The notes under the pieces: generated by a model
What the model was told of the DNA's origin: nothing
What the model saw: the letters and a program-made list of their open reading frames with translations, nothing else
Database searches by the model: none
In this document: positions 23,735 through 32,121 of the stretch, piece after piece
How positions within the stretch are numbered: position 1 is the stretch's first letter
How the letters are laid out: each line of letters opens with the position of its first letter
Position numbers and translations under genes: made by a program
From: Chloroflexota bacterium
GTDB lineage: Bacteria > Chloroflexota > Dormibacteria > Aeolococcales > Aeolococcaceae
Assembly: GCA_005880985.1 (NCBI GenBank)
Contig: VBIQ01000025.1
Location: forward strand, 1-50,734
Direction of reading: 5' to 3'
DNA: 50,734 nucleotides

Positions 23735-25050
23735 ACGCAGTGGACCATGGCAGGGTCATTCTGCGCGTCTATCAACACGCCCGCGATTTGCCAGCGACGA
23801 CAGCTACCAGCTACATCGGAGCAGCCATCAAAGCTGGCCGATCCATGGATTTTGCGAACCGGATTCGCCGGCGTGGCCAAGATCTGACACCGGTTGAGGT
23901 CGTGGAGTTTGCACGCTTGGCTGCTCTTGACCCGAGTGATCTGATCCTCTGGTCCTTGCCCGTGCTCAAGCGAGCCGCTGTCATCGATTACAGACTGCAG
24001 GGCGCCGATATCGAGGCGGTCGAGGAATATGTCGGCGCCGCTGCGCCTTTTCTTGAGCAGGTGTACGCTGTTTGGCGGCACCTCGGACCGCGCGCTGAGG
24101 ACGAGTGTACCCTGGAGGCAGTGGCGCTCGCGGCATCCGCCCCACTTCTTGCATCCGACCATGAGGCCGCTCTCGAATCGATGGGCTTTCCTGACGACGT
24201 TCGCCAGCGTGCATTGGCTGCGGCGGCCTCTCTTGGACTTCTGCGTCGTGCCAGGTCGGCACACCTGGACGAGGAGATCATCTACAACGAATACGTGTGG
24301 GGAGAGAATGCCCAGCGCATCGCATCCTTCCTCGCAGCCTTGCCACCTGATGAGCGCGATCTCTTGGCACACCTATCGGGACAAGCTATGGAGCACCCCG
24401 GGATCCCGATCCGCCACATCGGAGCTGTTCAGGCGGACATTCTTAGGGGTGCGCGCAAGGTAGGCTTTCTCGATGCAGCTCGCGTCGTCACGACGACCCA
24501 ACGCCAGGAGTCGTTCGCGTTTTCCCCGGCACTCGAGCGTGAATTGGCGAGAAAGCACGCTTCCGACGCGCTGCACGAGCGGAAGCTTTTCGTCGCACAC
24601 ATTCTTTTCGGCCACCACTTCGGGTTCCCTGGCACGGGGCGTGTGCAGTCGCCGCTCGTACTCGTGAATGCCCTGCTACAACGAGGAACGGTGGGTCCGG
24701 CTTCGGCCATCACGTCCGATTACCCACTGTTGGAGAGTTTTGGTATTGTTCGCGTGCGTGCCTCGAGTGTGTACAAGGGGCGTTCTCACCTCCACCTCGT
24801 TAAGCGAGACGTTGTCGAGGACTCCCTCGAGTTGCTACGAGCGGCGGCCAGGCCTGATATGGGGCGGGCCGGCGATCTCGCTGAGAACGACCCACTGGCG
24901 TCCCTGTGGACGCCTGGAGGCTTCGTGGACCCTGAGCGAGATCGGCAGAGCCTGAGCGAGTTGCGTCCTGAGGCGCGGGAGCTCTTTGACTACTCGATCG
25001 CGCGCTTGCGTGATGAAATTGGCCGAGTGACTCGCGCTGAGGAGTTTTGA
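23731..25050 (+). CDS. Unknown helical protein, first gene of a two-gene cassette with a PD-(D/E)XK protein
   Basis: 439 residues from a GTG at 23731; a longer frame from 23644 adds a cysteine-rich leader that looks untranslated. The chain is mostly helical (YIGAAIKAGRSMDFANRIRRRG, EVVEFARLAALDPSDLILWSLPVL). It has a conserved-looking ERKLFVAHILFGHHFGFPGTG block and a C-terminal winged-helix-like stretch (SAITSDYPLLESFGIVRVR then KGRSHLHLVKRDVVEDSLELL). I know no family for it. Its stop overlaps the next gene's ATG by one base (TGATG), so the two are made together. As a large helical protein with a nuclease partner, it could be the sensor or specificity subunit of a defence module (inference). 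Confidence 0.8.
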   Translation: MNAVDHGRVILRVYQHARDLPATTATSYIGAAIKAGRSMDFANRIRRRGQDLTPVEVVEFARLAALDPSDLILWSLPVLKRAAVIDYRLQGADIEAVEEYVGAAAPFLEQVYAVWRHLGPRAEDECTLEAVALAASAPLLASDHEAALESMGFPDDVRQRALAAAASLGLLRRARSAHLDEEIIYNEYVWGENAQRIASFLAALPPDERDLLAHLSGQAMEHPGIPIRHIGAVQADILRGARKVGFLDAARVVTTTQRQESFAFSPALERELARKHASDALHERKLFVAHILFGHHFGFPGTGRVQSPLVLVNALLQRGTVGPASAITSDYPLLESFGIVRVRASSVYKGRSHLHLVKRDVVEDSLELLRAAARPDMGRAGDLAENDPLASLWTPGGFVDPERDRQSLSELRPEARELFDYSIARLRDEIGRVTRAEEF

Positions 25051-26309
25051 TGGCAGCGAAGAAGGCCGCCCCACCAGGTGGACTCTTTGAGTGTAGGGTC
25101 GCCCGCCTGTTCAACCGGCAAGGAAGTTTTGTCCGGAGGCGTGTTGACCTAAATCGTCGATTCACGCCGTCAAGGCTCACGGTGACCGATCTTGATCTCC
25201 TGGTCATCGACTTTGGCGTCGACCTTAGGCCAACCCGCACCATCGTAGAATGCAAGACGGGTACGAGCGTGAGAGAGCTAGACCGCATGATCTGGTTATC
25301 GGGGTTGGCTAAGCTCACAGATGCACAGCGAGCAGCGCTCTTCATGTCAGGGCGCGCATCGAGCAAATCGAGGCAGGTCGGTCGGGAACTGGACGTCTTG
25401 CTCCAAGATGAGGGAGATCTTACCCGGCGTGAGAAGTCACTTGGCATCGACCGCATGCCTGAGTGGGGCAGCCATGATCCCGAGTTACTCGTGCGGGAGG
25501 ATGAGGTTCGTAAGGCCTCTCGAACGCTGGGACCTGATGTTGAGCGAGCCTACTGGTTCCTTCGCTCCGAGTTCTGGCACATCCCGCCTAGCCTCGCTGT
25601 CAAACGCAGCATCGCAGCGATTACCGCGCTATCTCGGCTGAATGTGCGAGGGGTTCAGGCAGATGAGGGGGTGGCCCTAAGCTGGCTAATTGCAGACGCA
25701 GTCACCGCATTCTGCGTCGCCGCAGTTGAACTCGCTGGAAATGCCCTCATCTTACCGCGGGAGGATTTCGAACGGTTCATGGTCGAGCGCCTCGCGGAGG
25801 GCCTTGCAAGCTATGCACACTTGCAGCGGCTTTCTGAGGTGGTCGACCGCCTTGTTGTGTCCACCCTCAACGCTGCCGGAGTGGGGCACGCCGAAACTGT
25901 AGGGGCGCTGGGTGCTCTTGCGCCGCGGCCCCCTAGTTACGCTGACGCTCTCATCGAGGTCATTGAGAGATTGAGCGAGCGACCCAGAGCCGCCCGTCAT
26001 TTGCCCTTGATCGTTGACTACGTTTTCGCTCGCACTGTGCGGCAGCCGGGCGAGCTGAGCGGCTTGCGAGCATTCCCGGTCGATTCACCTGGAGACGCGC
26101 TCGCCCTTGCCAGGCTATGCATGGCGTTTCTAAAGGGTCAGGCTCATCTGCACGCCCCGTTGGCCGGTGCCTTTGACACCGCTAGCGAGGGGACTCCGAC
26201 GAGCACCTTGTTTGCAACAGAAGGAGGTCATCCAACAGACGCGCTTCCGGTCCTGCCAAGCGGGGGTCAGCAGACGGAGGACGATGGTGCAACATTCCAG
26301 CTCTCATAG
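25050..26309 (+). CDS. PD-(D/E)XK nuclease-like protein coupled to the upstream unknown protein
   Basis: The start is the ATG at 25050, sharing a base with the previous stop. The first 70 residues show a restriction-endonuclease-like core: Glu14 in GLFECRVARLF, Asp49 in VTDLDLLVIDF and Glu67-Cys-Lys69 in TIVECKTG, the E-D-ExK order of Mrr-type and related nucleases. The next stretch (RELDRMIWLSGLAKL) is typical of the helix that follows. The remaining 340 residues are helical with no second catalytic domain and may bind the partner or DNA. It ends in an acidic, poorly ordered tail. The intact active site and tight coupling suggest a two-component DNA-cutting system of unknown type. No methyltransferase accompanies it, so self-protection must work differently. 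Confidence 0.82.
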   Translation: MAAKKAAPPGGLFECRVARLFNRQGSFVRRRVDLNRRFTPSRLTVTDLDLLVIDFGVDLRPTRTIVECKTGTSVRELDRMIWLSGLAKLTDAQRAALFMSGRASSKSRQVGRELDVLLQDEGDLTRREKSLGIDRMPEWGSHDPELLVREDEVRKASRTLGPDVERAYWFLRSEFWHIPPSLAVKRSIAAITALSRLNVRGVQADEGVALSWLIADAVTAFCVAAVELAGNALILPREDFERFMVERLAEGLASYAHLQRLSEVVDRLVVSTLNAAGVGHAETVGALGALAPRPPSYADALIEVIERLSERPRAARHLPLIVDYVFARTVRQPGELSGLRAFPVDSPGDALALARLCMAFLKGQAHLHAPLAGAFDTASEGTPTSTLFATEGGHPTDALPVLPSGGQQTEDDGATFQLS

Positions 26310-26494
26310 TTGGCCACTAGCGCCGTGCTCCCAACTCCGAACTCCCAACAAGAAGCTCAGTCGCGCGGCTCAGCTACACGTCCCGCCGACCCGCCTATCC
26401 GATTCCCGCCTCTATCTTTACAACTCGCGGCCTCCAGCGTCGCCTTGTGGTGGCCCGCCACGCCGTCCATGGCGACGAGCGCGCGTTCCAGACC

Positions 26495-26974
26495 CGGCGG
26501 TTGGTCCGGCTGGAGGACGAGCGCCGGAAGGTTCATGGACGCCTACTACTAAGGACGCCATCGACATCGACCTGCTGCGGTCCGAATAGGAGCGGATCTC
26601 GGCCGAGGCCCATGAGGTCAAGCGGCTGCTCGAAACGGCCGACGCCACGCTCGCCGACTGGCAGGAGGTCTTGGACGGCTCGATCGAGCTGGTCATCGAC
26701 TGCGCCACGACCGACCACGCCTGCCGCGGACGACCCCGCCCTCCGACGGCTCTTCAACGGCGCCGTCTTTGAGTGCATTGCATCCGTATTGCGAACGGTC
26801 GGGCCCAGAGCGTCGTGCTCCGTTGCCCGTTCGCCTTTATCCGCGTCGCCCACGTCCAAGGCAAGCCTTGTGGACGAGTTCGATTCCCGGGGTTTCGCTG
26901 CCCTAGTCCAGCACCTGGAGAACCCGGATCTCATCGAAGAACTAGAGGATCTGCTTCAAGATATCTCAAGGTAA
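26495..26974 (+). pseudogene. Decayed serine recombinase, C-terminal part
   Basis: Pieces of a large serine recombinase can be read only by changing frame: TRRLVRLEDERRK, then FMDAYY, then DAIDIDLLRSE (TAG) ERISAEAHEVKRLLETADATLADWQEVLD, then DDPALRRLFNGAVFECI and a tail ending near 26974. In intact relatives these pieces are contiguous as the coiled-coil and end of the protein. At least three shifts and one in-frame stop make this a dead gene. Only the last third remains; the catalytic domain is absent. It marks an earlier integration event and supports this stretch being mobile DNA. Confidence 0.7.
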
Positions 26975-27024
26975 CTAAGAGGCTAGACGGACCACCAAGT
27001 GGCGACGTGCGCCTCATCGAGACC

Positions 27025-27657
27025 TCACGAAGCTGACACGGCTTGCCGCCAATACCTCCAGGTAGTCGGGACCGCCCGTCTCGCTACCATCAGGAACGCG
27101 AAGAAGCTTGCGCCACCGATGACGGGCAGCCAGGGCAGTCGACTCGGGTCCGTGAGCAGGATAGTGACGCTTGCGGCGACAGAAATCACGGCCAGCATCT
27201 GGAATGAGATCGCGAGAAACAGATAGATCGCCTTGAAATCGTTCTCGCGGCGAGCGTCTCCTAACCAACCCACCCAAAGCTCGCCGACGAGACGACTTCC
27301 ATTGGTATTCGATTCTTTGATCAGCTGTTTCAGGAAGCTCGTCGTGGGATCGCTGTATCCCCGCAGCTGGTTAGTGAGGACGCCCAGCCCGGCAGCAAGC
27401 GCGAAACACACGAGTGCACCAACCAGGAAGCCGTCTTCTCGGAGGCCAAGATGCCTATTCTCGCCGACGCCAAACTTGGCAATCGCGAATAGGAGCGTGG
27501 CGAAAGCTGCGGATGCCGTAATGACTCGTACGCCGCGTTCTTCTAAGGTTTGCTGGCGAGCTCTTTCCTGCTCAACCAAGTCATCGATCAGCTCATAGAC
27601 GGCTTGGCTGCCACTAAGACCACCGTCTGGCGTTTGTACCTCCACAACTCCTCCCAT
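27025..27657 (-). CDS. Membrane protein with four predicted helices
   Basis: 210 residues. After a polar helix (YELIDDLVEQERARQQTLEERGV) come four hydrophobic segments: ITASAAFATLLFAIAKF, FLVGALVCFALAAGLGVLTNQL, AIYLFLAISFQMLAVISVAASVTILL and LPWLPVIGGASFFAFLMV. This is a recurring type in high-GC bacteria with no assigned function. Similar four-helix proteins serve as membrane effectors in some signalling defence systems. The ATG at 27657 is the longest start; a GTG four codons later has AGGAG four bases upstream and may be the true one. No partner gene is intact next to it. The gene itself is unbroken, unlike its right-hand neighbours. Confidence 0.7.
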   Translation of the reverse strand: MGGVVEVQTPDGGLSGSQAVYELIDDLVEQERARQQTLEERGVRVITASAAFATLLFAIAKFGVGENRHLGLREDGFLVGALVCFALAAGLGVLTNQLRGYSDPTTSFLKQLIKESNTNGSRLVGELWVGWLGDARRENDFKAIYLFLAISFQMLAVISVAASVTILLTDPSRLPWLPVIGGASFFAFLMVARRAVPTTWRYWRQAVSAS

Positions 27658-28475
27658 CCGAGCGTCAGCTCGATGTCCAGTGTAGAACGAATCAGACTTG
27701 GTGCTGGCTGGATCTCTTCATTGGGACGAGGCTACTGAGGCAGCTCTCCATAGAAGCAAGCTTGCGCACCCAAGGCGGTCTTCGAAACATGGTGGCTTGT
27801 ATCCAGGCGGGCAGGGACGCGGTTCCCGACGAGTGCCAACGAGGATACGCTTCAACAGGCTGCCAATGGCCAGGAAGCATTGATCGACCACCAACTTGTG
27901 CCTTGCTGGGCACCGCGGAGTCCGGTGCTGGGCTCTTGGCCGGGAAGTGTCCATTTGAGGTCCTCGCGCGCACTCTCTGCACGCGGAGATCATATCGCCT
28001 ACTACGTAGGCACGCAATAGCCCCAAGATCCATCTCCCCACGATCCGAGGTGTAACAGCGAGGCACAAGATACTCGCAACTGTCTGCGTGCCCACTCTTT
28101 CGAACGCTCTCGAGACCGGGTCCTGCCAGATGGCAAGGAACAACGGAAAGAATGGTGTTCAGTTCTTGATTCGCGTGCAACGAGTCCAGCCAAGTGTAGG
28201 GTGTCAAACATGACTGGGCCCAGGAGGCATTCAAGAACGTCCTGCGCCTAGCTCTCGCGCCATATGACTGGCGCGATGGCATGCCATTCGCCGCACGCGT
28301 GGCGACTACGAGGAAGGCCAAAGCGCACCCTTCTCGGTCGGCGCTTGGCACAAGCGCGCTACATCCTCGAGTACGGACAGTGACTTGGATGACAGCCACT
28401 CTTGTCTACGCAGCCTCGGAAGCATCGCCCATACCGCGATGCACTCGACGGAATCGGCGTCCGACCGTCCGGATC
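27658..28475. other. Region without an intact gene
   Basis: A minus-strand frame reads FLAIWQDPVSRAFERVG near 28080-28140, which looks protein-like, but nothing convincing continues it in any frame. The remaining frames are rich in Arg, Ser and Cys with poor codon choice for this genome. It is probably decayed DNA. Confidence 0.4.
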
Positions 28476-29346
28476 TCAGGCGGACGTCCGCAACCGACAA
28501 CCGGATAGCGCGTCATCGTCTGCTACGGCTCGCCAGGAACCACGCTCGTCCGGCGTGATGTCACCGCCGAACTCCCGGAACGCGGCGAGCATGGCATCGA
28601 TGTCCTGGAGCGTCAGCGACGGCGTCGTCGGCCAGACCACCGCGTGGCTCGCACTCGCCGGCCATGATCCGACGGAACGCTGCCACCATCGACGAGCCTG
28701 GCCGGAGCACCGGCGGGATCTCGACCGGCCCCCCCATGACGATCCCGAAGCCGATGAGCGAGAGCGCCGAGACGAGGAAAATCTATCCCTGACCGGTGAC
28801 GTGCGGAGCCTGGCGGTCGGTGCAGTCGAAGCGGTGCAGCCACGACCCGGCGTCCATCTCGGTGCCCTCGTAGCGCCCGAGCCAGACGGTGGTGTTCGAG
28901 GAGAGCGTACCCTTCCCCGCGATGCCATAGTGCGCCCCGTCGACCCGAGTTGCCAGGTGGTCCTGTAGCAGCGCGGTGACGAGCGCCGTTTTGAGCAGCC
29001 GCCGGGACAGCACGTCCTCTTCGTCCCGGTCCAGGATGACCGTCCCGCCGCCGTCCATCCGGAGAGCGAGCGCCTGAACATCCGCCTCGAGCTGTGCCAT
29101 GCAGCCATTGTTGCACCCAGCACACACGCGCTTGAGGGTCTGCGTGAAGGTCGGCGCGACGAAGTCCTTGAGAGTTGCAAGCTCGCCGGCGATGCCGAAC
29201 CGATAACGACCTGACGGGTGCCGAGCGAAGGATTGCATCCAGCGCGGCCAGACGTGCTCGCGCGTCATTGCTCCCGTCGCACCGCAGAAGGCGCAGGCAC
29301 GCGAGGTGAGGGCTGGAGCCAGCGTTGCGCTGGTCACGCTGACCAT
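28476..29346 (-). pseudogene. HNH-like zinc protein interrupted by an in-frame TAG and a frameshift
   Basis: The N-terminal part reads from ATG 29346: CAFCGATGAMTREHVWPRW, then VCAGCNNGCMAQLEADV. This is the CxxC - EHV - CxxCN layout of HNH-type treble-clef proteins common near defence loci. The frame stops at TAG (28785-28783), yet sense continues in the same frame for about 45 residues (IFLVSALSLIGFGIVMGGP, VAAFRRIMAG). It then continues in another frame (SHAVVWPTTPSLTLQDIDAMLAAFREFGG) to 28476. Intact relatives have this order as one chain. The zinc-binding half is whole, so a truncated product could exist, but loss of the rest makes a pseudogene more likely. Confidence 0.6.
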
Positions 29347-29523
29347 TCTCCCTCGCCGCCTCGCCCCCGCCCGAACCACGGGGGCCGAGCCGCGGTCGCG
29401 GCCAGCAGTCCCTGCGACAGCCCCGCCCTCGCCCCGGCTGATCGACGGGTTCCACCTTCGGCGCGCTCGCCGCCGTGCGCAGTTTCGGAAACCTTGGCAG
29501 CGAGCGCAATCGCCGGCGTCTGT

Positions 29524-29966
29524 TCAGCTCCACCTTCGCTCGCGCCAACGAAGTACCTGATCTGACACGAGCAGCGCATACAGCATTTGAGTGGTACCCC
29601 ACACCGTGGCGAACAGGATCGCCGCCATGAATGTGAGCAAGACGCGCCGCGGGTGATTGACCTTCTTCAAAGCGATGGCTGCACCGGGGGAACAGCCGAT
29701 TAGCATGGCATTGACGAGAAAACCGACCGGACCGAACCGACGCTGCAAATACCAGCAGAGGCGCAATATGGGATCGCGCAGCTTCTGGTCGGACTGGATG
29801 GAGCGGAGCTCGTGGTAACCGAGGGCTGAGCCCCGACGACGGACGCCGCCCAAGCCATCCCAGGCCCTGCACCGCTGGCGTTAAGCCAGCGAGACAGCCA
29901 GAGGATGGCACGAACGACGGCTCCCTCAAAGATCAGGAGCACAGCGAATACCACGTAAAAACCCAA
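29524..29966 (-). pseudogene. Small membrane protein split by a probable frameshift
   Basis: From ATG 29966 the frame gives a first membrane helix (MGFYVVFAVLLIFEGAVVRAILWL) and then degenerates near 29830. In a second frame, from about 29850 to the stop at 29524, two further helices follow (FGPVGFLVNAMLIGCSPGAAIAL and RVLLTFMAAILFATVWGTTQMLYALLV). Joined, they make a three-helix protein of about 145 residues. Two separate small genes are the alternative: the second frame has a TTG at 29853. Family unknown. It lies between two other broken genes on the same strand. Confidence 0.4.
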
Positions 29967-30053
29967 ACGCCGGTGACGTGACCACGTGAGCTGGTGGTGG
30001 CTTTCGACGGCGCTGCTGCTAGGGGTGCATCGGTGTCCGGTCGTTGCATAAAT

Positions 30054-30643
30054 TCAGCAGCTCCAACCCTCGGCGCGGTAGACCGCGACGACCAGCGCGC
30101 AGGCTGGGAGGTGCTCGCAGATCGTGCCTCAACCACCATCTGAGTCGGGCCCAAGTCGATCCCGCGGCCACCGACCAGCGATGCCATGCTGTCCGCGATG
30201 TCGCGGCGCACGCTCGCTTCGCTGTGGCCCTCGTGCTCGACAAAGAGCCCACGGCCGGTTTCCTCCTGCGCCCATCCGACTCCGGCCCAGGCTTCGCCGT
30301 TAGGGGTGTCGACGCGTGCCTGAGCCATGACCACGTAGAGACGGTCGCCCCACCGACCCTCTACGTCGGCGCGAGCTGTCGTCACGACGACACTCCCGGG
30401 CGGAATGACCGAGCTCAGCGGCAGCAAATTGACGTTGGCGACGCCGGCGGTTCGGAGCGCAGCGTCAAATGCCGCCAGCTTGGTCGGCCCTGTGCCGGTG
30501 CCAGGCGTCACGGCGATGACGAGGCTCGCCGGGGCAACCTCGGGGTTTCCACGAGGATCTAGGCCGATCGGACCCGGCGACACAGCCCGCCGTAGCGCCA
30601 CGGACCCGGCGTGTGCGGCCCCGGCCTCGGCAGGGTCCGTCAT
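30054..30643 (-). pseudogene. Pyruvoyl-dependent arginine decarboxylase (PvlArgDC) with a frameshift near its end
   Basis: PvlArgDC makes agmatine from arginine using a pyruvoyl group formed by self-cleavage at a Ser-Ser bond. The protein from ATG 30643 (AGGAAGGA five bases upstream) matches: VIAVTPGTGTGPTKLAAFDAAL, NVNLLPLSSVIPPGS with the Ser77-Ser78 cleavage pair, VVMAQARVDTPNGEAWAG and FVEHEGHSEASVRRDIADSMASL. After MVVEA (near 30130) the frame becomes Ser/Arg-rich nonsense. Another frame supplies the expected ending, ACALVVAVYRAEGWSC, stopping at 30056-30054. The span of 590 bases is not a multiple of three. The cleavage site and core are intact, so the shift is recent, a sequencing error, or leaves a protein with a wrong tail running to 29933. 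Confidence 0.75.
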
Positions 30644-30862
30644 GGGGTCCTTCCTCATCTCCCGGCCCTTGGCAACGGTCCCCCACGGCCTGCCCGTCCG
30701 CCAGTTGCCATCGCCGTAACCTCCGCCCTCTCTTTGCCGCCCGGCCCCCAGCCCGGTGGGAGGCCCCAGAAGAGACCACGCGGCGGCGGACGCCAACTAT
30801 AGACGGCTATTCGCCAACTGTGGGCGGTAGACGGGGCACAATCGCCCCGCGACCGTGGCGGG

Positions 30863-31138
30863 ATGGCCAACTCGCCCGACCTCCCGCACCGCTTCGGCCG
30901 GGCCCTTCGGCTCCTCCGCACTGCCCGAGGCGTCTCGCAGGAGGACTTGGCGCACACCGCCGGCCTCAGTCGGACCTATCTCGGCGAAGTTGAGCGGGGC
31001 GCCAAGTGCCCCTCGATCTGCGCGCTTGAAGACGTAGCTACGGCGCTCGAGTTACGTCCCTGGGAACTGCTGAAGGCGGCCGACGACGTCGATGCCTGGC
31101 TGCCGGGCACCCCCCTCAGCACCGACATCCGGAGGTGA
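30863..31138 (+). CDS. XRE-family helix-turn-helix regulator
   Basis: Ninety-one residues from an ATG at 30863. Almost the whole chain is one Cro/C1-type domain: FGRALRLLRTARGVSQEDLAHTAGLSRTYLGEVERGAKCPSICALEDVATALEL, with SQEDLAHTAGLSRTYLGEVERG as the two central helices. No second domain exists, so it must act as a dimer. It is divergent from the arginine decarboxylase gene (220 bases apart), which may be its old target. Alternatively it is an orphan phage- or plasmid-type repressor. Confidence 0.88.
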   Translation: MANSPDLPHRFGRALRLLRTARGVSQEDLAHTAGLSRTYLGEVERGAKCPSICALEDVATALELRPWELLKAADDVDAWLPGTPLSTDIRR

Positions 31139-31285
31139 GAAGCGGCACACCCTTGCAGCATCGGGTCCCTGAGTGGTTTTCCCTCAGGCGGCGCTGACAA
31201 GGCGTCTCTGTTTGAACCGCCTTCCTGCTGCCCCGACCACGATCAGATATCGCCTATCTTCGCCACCAAGGGACTGGCCGGCTCC

Positions 31286-31774
31286 CTATGAAAAGCCCGC
31301 TGTGGCCGCCACCCTCATCGCTTTCACAATGTCAAGCAGATAAGTGAGCGGCAACAGTTCCATGATCATCTCACGCAGATGCCGGTCCAAATCATGGACC
31401 TCACCCTGAAGCTGTCGACCCTCAACATCCGAATCCTTCCACGCAACGATCATGGCGGGCGAGGTGCCAGCACGTGATCTGAATTCGACACTGAAACCCT
31501 CCTGCTCAAGAGCCTGTGCTACCCGAGCGGGATTCCAAAGCACGATGACCTCCAAACGCTCGGCAATGAGGTCGAGGATGGCTCTCCGCGGAAGTGGAAG
31601 CAAGAGATACGGCAGGTGCAACTCGGCAGCCTTGACTCCGCTAGGTGGAATACTGTCGATCACGAGCGCGTTGCGCGTATCTCTCGGGGATATGATCGGG
31701 AGCGACATGGCCGCGGCGTTCATGCTTGCCAAGGAGGCCAGCGCATGGTTCGCGACGTTCCCTACTGCCTTCAT
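31286..31774 (-). CDS. Unknown protein of 162 residues
   Basis: No family recognised. The sequence has normal protein character: an N-terminal helix (VGNVANHALASLASMNAAAMSL), a strand-turn pattern (ALVIDSIPPSGVKAAELHLPYLLLPLPRRAILDLIAERLEVIVLW), a middle strand segment (FSVEFRSRAGTSPAMIVAWKDS) and a C-terminal amphipathic helix (LREMIMELLPLTYLLDIVKAMRVA). No signal, membrane helix or metal-binding motif. It is monocistronic between the XRE gene and the patatin operon, with no clear ribosome binding site. A soluble protein is likely. Confidence 0.5.
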   Translation of the reverse strand: MKAVGNVANHALASLASMNAAAMSLPIISPRDTRNALVIDSIPPSGVKAAELHLPYLLLPLPRRAILDLIAERLEVIVLWNPARVAQALEQEGFSVEFRSRAGTSPAMIVAWKDSDVEGRQLQGEVHDLDRHLREMIMELLPLTYLLDIVKAMRVAATAGFS

Positions 31775-32121
31775 GAGGCTTCGCTAAGGTCCGTCTCGAA
31801 TTCACGGGCGATGGCGTTCGGCGCGTTTAGCCCGCGCTTGTGCGGGGCCGTCCGCCCAAATGGTGGTCAGTTCTGGAAACGACAGGCTGATTTAGTCGGT
31901 AGCAAGAGGCCACGACCAAGCCGTCCATCCGTTGGCGCCCTTGCTTGCGGGTCGACTCCGCCCGATCGCACCGTCTCAATCCGGCGGGTTGCCACGACGA
32001 TATTCGATGCCCGCCTGGGATCGGCAACGCGTACGCTGATGGATGGACGCAGCCCGCGTTTTAGGTCTAGCTTCTAGTAGTTGTCGATCTCAACGAGCCT
32101 CGACAAGAGGTCGCGGTAGAG
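31775..32121. other. Gap downstream of the patatin operon
   Basis: No gene is seen. The minus-strand operon ends at 32122, so its terminator should be here. An inverted stretch CCGCCTTCGCGGCCGCCG near 32140-32160 is GC-rich, but it overlaps the coding end and has no T-run. Nothing definite. Confidence 0.35.

Noticed and set aside
28000..28143. Start of a possible gene (FLAIWQDPVSRAFERVG)
   Set aside because: Only about 17 residues look conserved and no frame continues convincingly, so it is not called.
28613..29929. 438-residue minus-strand frame over the HNH region
   Set aside because: Its composition is random-like; the HNH motifs are in another frame.
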